Assembly (NCBI GenBank): GCA_028023455.1
Contig: JAQFVV010006310.1
Location: 2,420,001 to 2,484,000, forward strand
DNA length: 64,000 bases
Source: Epiperipatus broadwayi
Lineage: Eukaryota; Onychophora; Udeonychophora; Euonychophora; Peripatidae
Direction of reading: 5' to 3'
Part shown: piece by piece, positions 60,004-64,000 of the stretch
How the letters are laid out: each line of letters starts with the position of its first letter
Position numbering within the stretch: the stretch's first letter is position 1
Translations under genes and position numbers: made by a program
The notes under the pieces: model-generated
Told to the model about the DNA's origin: nothing
What the model saw: the letters and a program-made list of their open reading frames with translations, nothing else
Databases searched by the model: none

Positions 60004-60358
60004 TAGTATATACAAGGACTTTAAAATGCTGGTTGAAGAAGCTGTTAATAGCAAACAATCAAAATGAGTTAATCCAGGTTAAGCATTTTCGAGGTGTTAT
60101 CCCTCATAATCATAGCCAAAATAGTAATAGTTGTTGTGATATTATTGAATGGTAATATATGAAAATGTATATGTAAATTAATCAGTTTGTCCATTTTCTG
60201 GAGATAGCAAAGCATGTGTCATGTCTATTAATTGCATTATTGTCATTGTTGATTATGAGGGATAACACCCCAAAAGCACATAGCCTGAATTAACTCATTT
60301 TGATTGTTTTCTATTAATAGCTTCTTCAACCAGCATTTTAAAGTGTTTGTATATACTA
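60004..60358. mobile_element. Foldback element, about 355 bp, beside a PLE remnant
   Basis: The 109-bp arms 60004-60112 and 60250-60358 are reverse complements with few differences. The ends are TAGTATATACAAGG and TGTATATACTA, and GGTGTTATCCCTCATAAT is among the best conserved blocks. The loop is about 137 nt. It has no ORF. It lies 50 bp before a GIY-YIG remnant, so it may be a MITE in a PLE or part of that PLE's own terminal structure. Confidence 0.7.
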
Positions 60359-60407
60359 TTATGTTTATTGGAGAAGTAAATTAAATTATTTTTACAGTAA
60401 TAAAAAT

Positions 60408-60725
60408 ATTGTTAACTGTAAAAGTGGTATATATGAGATTAAATGTAAAAAATGTCACATGAATAATATTAAAAATAATTACATAGGTGAAATCAAAAAT
60501 TCAATTAATATGAGACTGAAACACTATAAATAAGATAAAAGATCACATATATATGCACATTCAATAAAAACAGGACCTAAATTTGAAAAAAAAGCATAAA
60601 ATTGATTTGCTACATTAATAATAAGAGATAGAAAAATTAAAGAAGTTATATTAATTTTAAAAAATTTACTCAAGTTTAAATAAAGATTTAGGTATAAAAA
60701 CTTTACTAATATAATAGAATAAAGA
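60408..60725 (+). pseudogene. Third PLE GIY-YIG remnant
   Basis: The frame reads CKSGIYEIKCKKCHMNN, then KNNYIGEIKNSINMRLKHYK, a stop, DKRSHIYAHSIKTGPKF, two further stops, and RDRKIKEVILILKN. It retains GIY, YIG, the R-x3-H-like RLKH, the H-x6-GP region (usually GH) and the RKIKE helix, in the correct order. Three in-frame stops show that it is dead. It differs from the PLE domains at 59.1 and 7.1 kb, so three PLE lineages are present. Confidence 0.7.
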
Positions 60726-60729
60726 ATAA

Positions 60730-62130
60730 TAATTATAAAAATAATACAAATTAAAAATTAAATGAATAAAAGAAATTATTAGTTACAAAAATAAACATAG
60801 AAAGAGAGTTGTAATATAGAATGAAAATAATTTAAATTTAAAACTTTTGACATTTGAAGTAAAACTAATAGAAGATAGAAAATGTAAAACATAAAGAAAT
60901 CACAATGAAATATATGATTTAAATATATAAACTTATATTAAATTAAAATAAAAATAGATTACAATAATTAATAATTAAAAGATATAAAAAATATAAATTA
61001 AAAAAATAAATATAAAATTAGGTATTAAATATAAGTATATATATATGTGTATCAATTTAAGACACAATATTATAGATATTAAGTAAAACAATAAAATATA
61101 AATTTAAGATGAATGTAATTGTATATGATGATATAATTATAGTATAATATATTATTTCTATATAATCATGAATTTAAATATATCTTTATTCCATTTAATG
61201 AGAACAATTGGTTTTCCAAACTTCATTGTAAAGCAAGATCATATAAAAAGCAAATGATAATAAGTTTTTTATGAACAAAAATTTAACTCATTCCTGTGGA
61301 TAAAAATTATATCATAAATGTATTGACAAACAACTTAGCCTAGTATATACAGTAATTTTTAAAAATCCCTAATATACAATATATGCATGTGTAAACAGTG
61401 CTATGTATGTATTATGCAATTATGTACTTGTGACATGTATGTATGTAAAATAATGCAACTTAAATCTATGCAAAAAGAAAAAAACACTTAGGTTAAAGTT
61501 GTTCTTTCTTATAATTCATCCACTCAGCACTCAGTATCAATTTTCTAAATCATCAGTTTTTCATTCTAAGGATCTATCATTATCTTTTAAATCATTTGAT
61601 TGGTTTGAGGTTTTGGAAGGACACTGGATGAAAACTAAATAAAGTACTGTACATTAATCATATTTTAATTTTATAATCAAAATACTGTATACTATAATAT
61701 TGAATACTGTATTGTGTATAATGAATAAACTCTGTATTGTACAATTTGAGCATCGATGTCATCATTTTGTTTTGGATAATATAAAGTCATTATCTTACGA
61801 TGTCATTAATCTTACAAAAAGGCTAGCAAAAAAATTAGAAATTTTATTTTTATAATTGTTCTGGCAAATAATCAGCTGTAAATCAAAATAGAAGGTATAA
61901 ACCGATGATGATTGCTATCGTGAATCATCACACAAAGATTCTGTACTAAGCAGATGATATGTATAATTTGTTACTCTAACGAATATTGCTACGTAGTTGA
62001 ACTGTAGGGAAAAAAAATATTTGTAAAAATATGTTTGCATTGAAGAAAATGTAAAAGAAAAGAGATAATGACTATATTAGAACTCTGTATGAATGTCTGA
62101 GCATTAAGTAATTTTTAATTTTTTTTTTAT
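60730..62130. other. Very A-rich gene-free stretch
   Basis: 60730-61000 is A-rich and probably 3' sequence of the PLE remnant. 61380-61770 holds TATGTA- and ATACTGTA-type short repeats. No gene-like frame. Confidence 0.4.
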
Positions 62131-62134
62131 AATA

Positions 62135-62465
62135 GTCCTAAAAGTTCAAGATCAATGGATCATGACTCCAGCTCTGCTACTTTCTGTGCTCAATCTTCAT
62201 AAGAATTTCTGATATTCAATTATCTTTGCCCAGAGGTTTGGTGCAGTGACAGGGTGACAAACTCTGGAAGTCAACTTCCATAGATTACAACTCCAGCTCT
62301 GCCTCTTCTGGTGCTCAAATTTTTTAAGAATTCTCTAGCAATAAATTATTTATTTGTTGCCTATGTAGTTTAATTGAATGGTAGAATGTGTGATTTGAAA
62401 CTCAGATCCATTGACTGAGCTCTCAGTGCTTGAACTTCTTATAAAATTCTGAACATTCAATTTTT
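62135..62465 (+). repeat. SINE-1 tandem trimer
   Basis: A 5'-truncated copy (62135-62225), a nearly complete copy (62232-62355; TTTGGTGCAGTGACAGGGTG, then AACTCCAGCTCTGCCTCTTC and AGCAATAAATTATTT) and a shorter third copy (62365-62465) follow head to tail. The second is one of the most intact SINE-1 copies in the window. Confidence 0.72.
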
Positions 62466-62479
62466 TTTATTGCAATGTG

Positions 62480-63120
62480 TCATGTGTACAGGATGCCCCC
62501 AAATTTAAATAGTTTAAAAAATCTTTTTTTATTTAGTTTTGTTACTTTGAATTAATAAATTGTTAATTTTAATTTTTTATTTCAGTTTTTCTGACTGAAG
62601 GTAACCAGTGTTGAAGAAAAAGTCAATCAATTTTTCTGAAGTATCTGAACTCATTCTTACTATGGATTATATGAACTCAAGCACATAACATCAATCAATA
62701 GAAAATGTACTTCCTATTATAAAAAGTTTTTAACTGAAATGTCATTAACAACTGAAAAAAAAAAATTCAATATAACTGATTAAATTCATAATGAACTATT
62801 TGAATCAACAAATAAATTATTTAGAAGCAAGTAAAAATTAAGCTTTGTAAATTATAAATTAAAACTATATCAAAATAAGTTTTACAAAAACAAGTAAATC
62901 AGGGTTACTTACATTTAAAATATTTCAGAAAATGAACAGAATTTTAAAAAATATAAATGTTAGCAAATTTTTATATAATTAATTAAATTCTGTTAAGTTA
63001 GACTTAAGCCAATTAAATTTTTTTATTAGCTTAAAATATTTTCAATCATCCCATGGATAGAATATTTCAGAAAGAATTAAAAAAAAGCTGATCTGATGTT
63101 AAAAATTTGCAAAACAAGAA
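62480..63120. other. AT-rich stretch
   Basis: No feature recognised. Confidence 0.45.
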
Positions 63121-63131
63121 TCTTTTTCATC

Positions 63132-63392
63132 TTTGAGAGCTCCAGAGAATTACAAAACAGATGGCAATTGATGCAATGGAAGAAATCACTCAGGTACATT
63201 TTTTTTCTCAGGAATCATCTCTTGGAGATGAAGAAGTTAATGAAGATCTTGAACAGGTTATCTTAACCTTCATTTTATTTTTGATAGGCCTCAAGTTTCA
63301 TAATATTTAAAGCAATGGAATGAAACATTGAGGACATTTCCCCCCAGGAATCACATCCTGTAGACAAACAAGTTAATGAGGAACTTACACAG
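63132..63392 (+). other. Possible tandem mini-exons of an unknown host gene
   Basis: 63137-63193 reads ELQRITKQMAIDAMEEITQ and is followed by GTACAT. A pyrimidine-rich TTTTTTTTCTCAG then precedes a 45-nt segment (63212-63256) that reads ESSLGDEEVNEDLEQ in the same phase and is followed by GTTATC. A related 45-nt segment 136 bp downstream (63348-63392), after CCCCCCAG, reads ESHPVDKQVNEELTQ but is followed by GGATTA, so it lacks a GT donor. The pattern fits short phase-matched exons with a tandem, partly decayed duplicate. I do not recognise the protein. A non-coding tandem repeat with chance splice-like motifs is the alternative. Confidence 0.35.
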
Positions 63393-63399
63393 GGATTAT

Positions 63400-64000
63400 C
63401 TCGATCTTTATTATACTTACAATAAGCCTCAAGAGCCACATCGACAGAAATATATGAATATAGAATACTATTAATGTTAAATCCTATTTGATATATATAT
63501 GTTCAAATAATGAGAAGTGTAAATACATATTATTGAGTTAGAACATTCTTTTTTGCTATTGTATCTTGTATTATGCGTTTAATTATTTCTCTCTTAAGAC
63601 TTTTATTATTAGTATGTCTTCTCGAAAGAGTCATTATTTTAATTTTTAAAAAAATAAATTCGAAGACGTAACATGTGATAGTTTAGATCTGGAATATTTA
63701 ATTCAGATAATTTTTTTTAAATCTGGAGTAATCAAACATACATGGGGTCTGTAGTACAAGACCGTGATTACTTTAAATATTAATAATAATAAAAACATTT
63801 CTATATTTTAAAAAATTAAAAAATTGGATTTCCAGATGTTCTTTTTTTACATATATACTTCTGAAGCTATTAACGTTTATGGGATTTAGCACACTCTATG
63901 TATGATATATTTTATGACTGAGATTAAACATTTATATGGGTAAGTGATCGTCTTATCCATTTTAAAACATGAAACGTGCGTGCGTGTGCGCAAATTTTTT
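63400..64000. other. AT-rich end of window
   Basis: No gene or repeat was recognised; the last bases are a short GTGCGTGCGTGTGCGC stretch. Confidence 0.5.

Overview
The window is about three-quarters A+T and carries no bacterial-type gene organisation: no dense ORFs and no ribosome binding sites. It is dominated by animal-type selfish DNA: two APE-type non-LTR retrotransposons (LINEs), fragments of a third, Penelope-like element (PLE) ends with GIY-YIG domains, two tRNA-derived SINE families, MITE-like foldbacks and long trinucleotide arrays. This suggests an intergenic or intronic stretch from an AT-rich, repeat-rich metazoan, probably an invertebrate. I cannot name the species. No complete host gene is visible; the only possible host coding signal is a pair of tandem 45-nt mini-exon-like segments near 63.2 kb.

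The most interesting content is a dispersed repeat of about 370-430 bp whose copies carry a hammerhead ribozyme (HHR) motif with a very short stem III (type I topology). Loci are at 0-0.86, 33.9, 36.35-37.19, 39.2, 54.6-55.1 and 57.85-58.2 kb. The conserved CUGAUGA and GAAA boxes, stem II, the short stem III and stem I pairing can be read directly. One locus is a head-to-tail dimer with a period of about 426 bp. One is an almost perfect 369-bp-arm palindrome flanked by a 14-bp direct repeat and lying inside an older LINE. One is a single copy with its own 14-bp direct repeat and no poly(A). Several loci are head-to-head inversions with different breakpoints. PLE 3' ends at 6.9-7.9 and 58.6-59.5 kb show the same head-to-head arrangement, so the ribozyme repeats may be mobilised in a PLE-like way, comparable to retrozymes or to the schistosome Sm-alpha ribozyme SINE.

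Layout: 0-0.86 kb ribozyme repeat; 0.86-6.9 kb AT-rich with one SINE and one dispersed repeat; 6.9-7.9 kb inverted PLE ends; 8.2-16.3 kb a near full-length but decayed LINE (5' monomers, zinc-knuckle ORF1, APE-RT-zinc ORF2) bracketed by (TAG)n/(CAG)n arrays; 16.3-30 kb mostly featureless; 30-33 kb SINE clusters and two MITEs; 33.5-39.4 kb a minus-strand LINE cut by a SINE and the ribozyme palindrome, with further ribozyme copies on either side; 39.6-49.5 kb foldback, SINEs and a 1.4-kb tandem duplication; 49.6-50.7 kb two giant ATT/AAT arrays around a LINE endonuclease fragment; 54.6-60.7 kb ribozyme repeats, a SINE trimer and two PLE GIY-YIG loci; 62-63.4 kb another SINE trimer and the mini-exon candidate.
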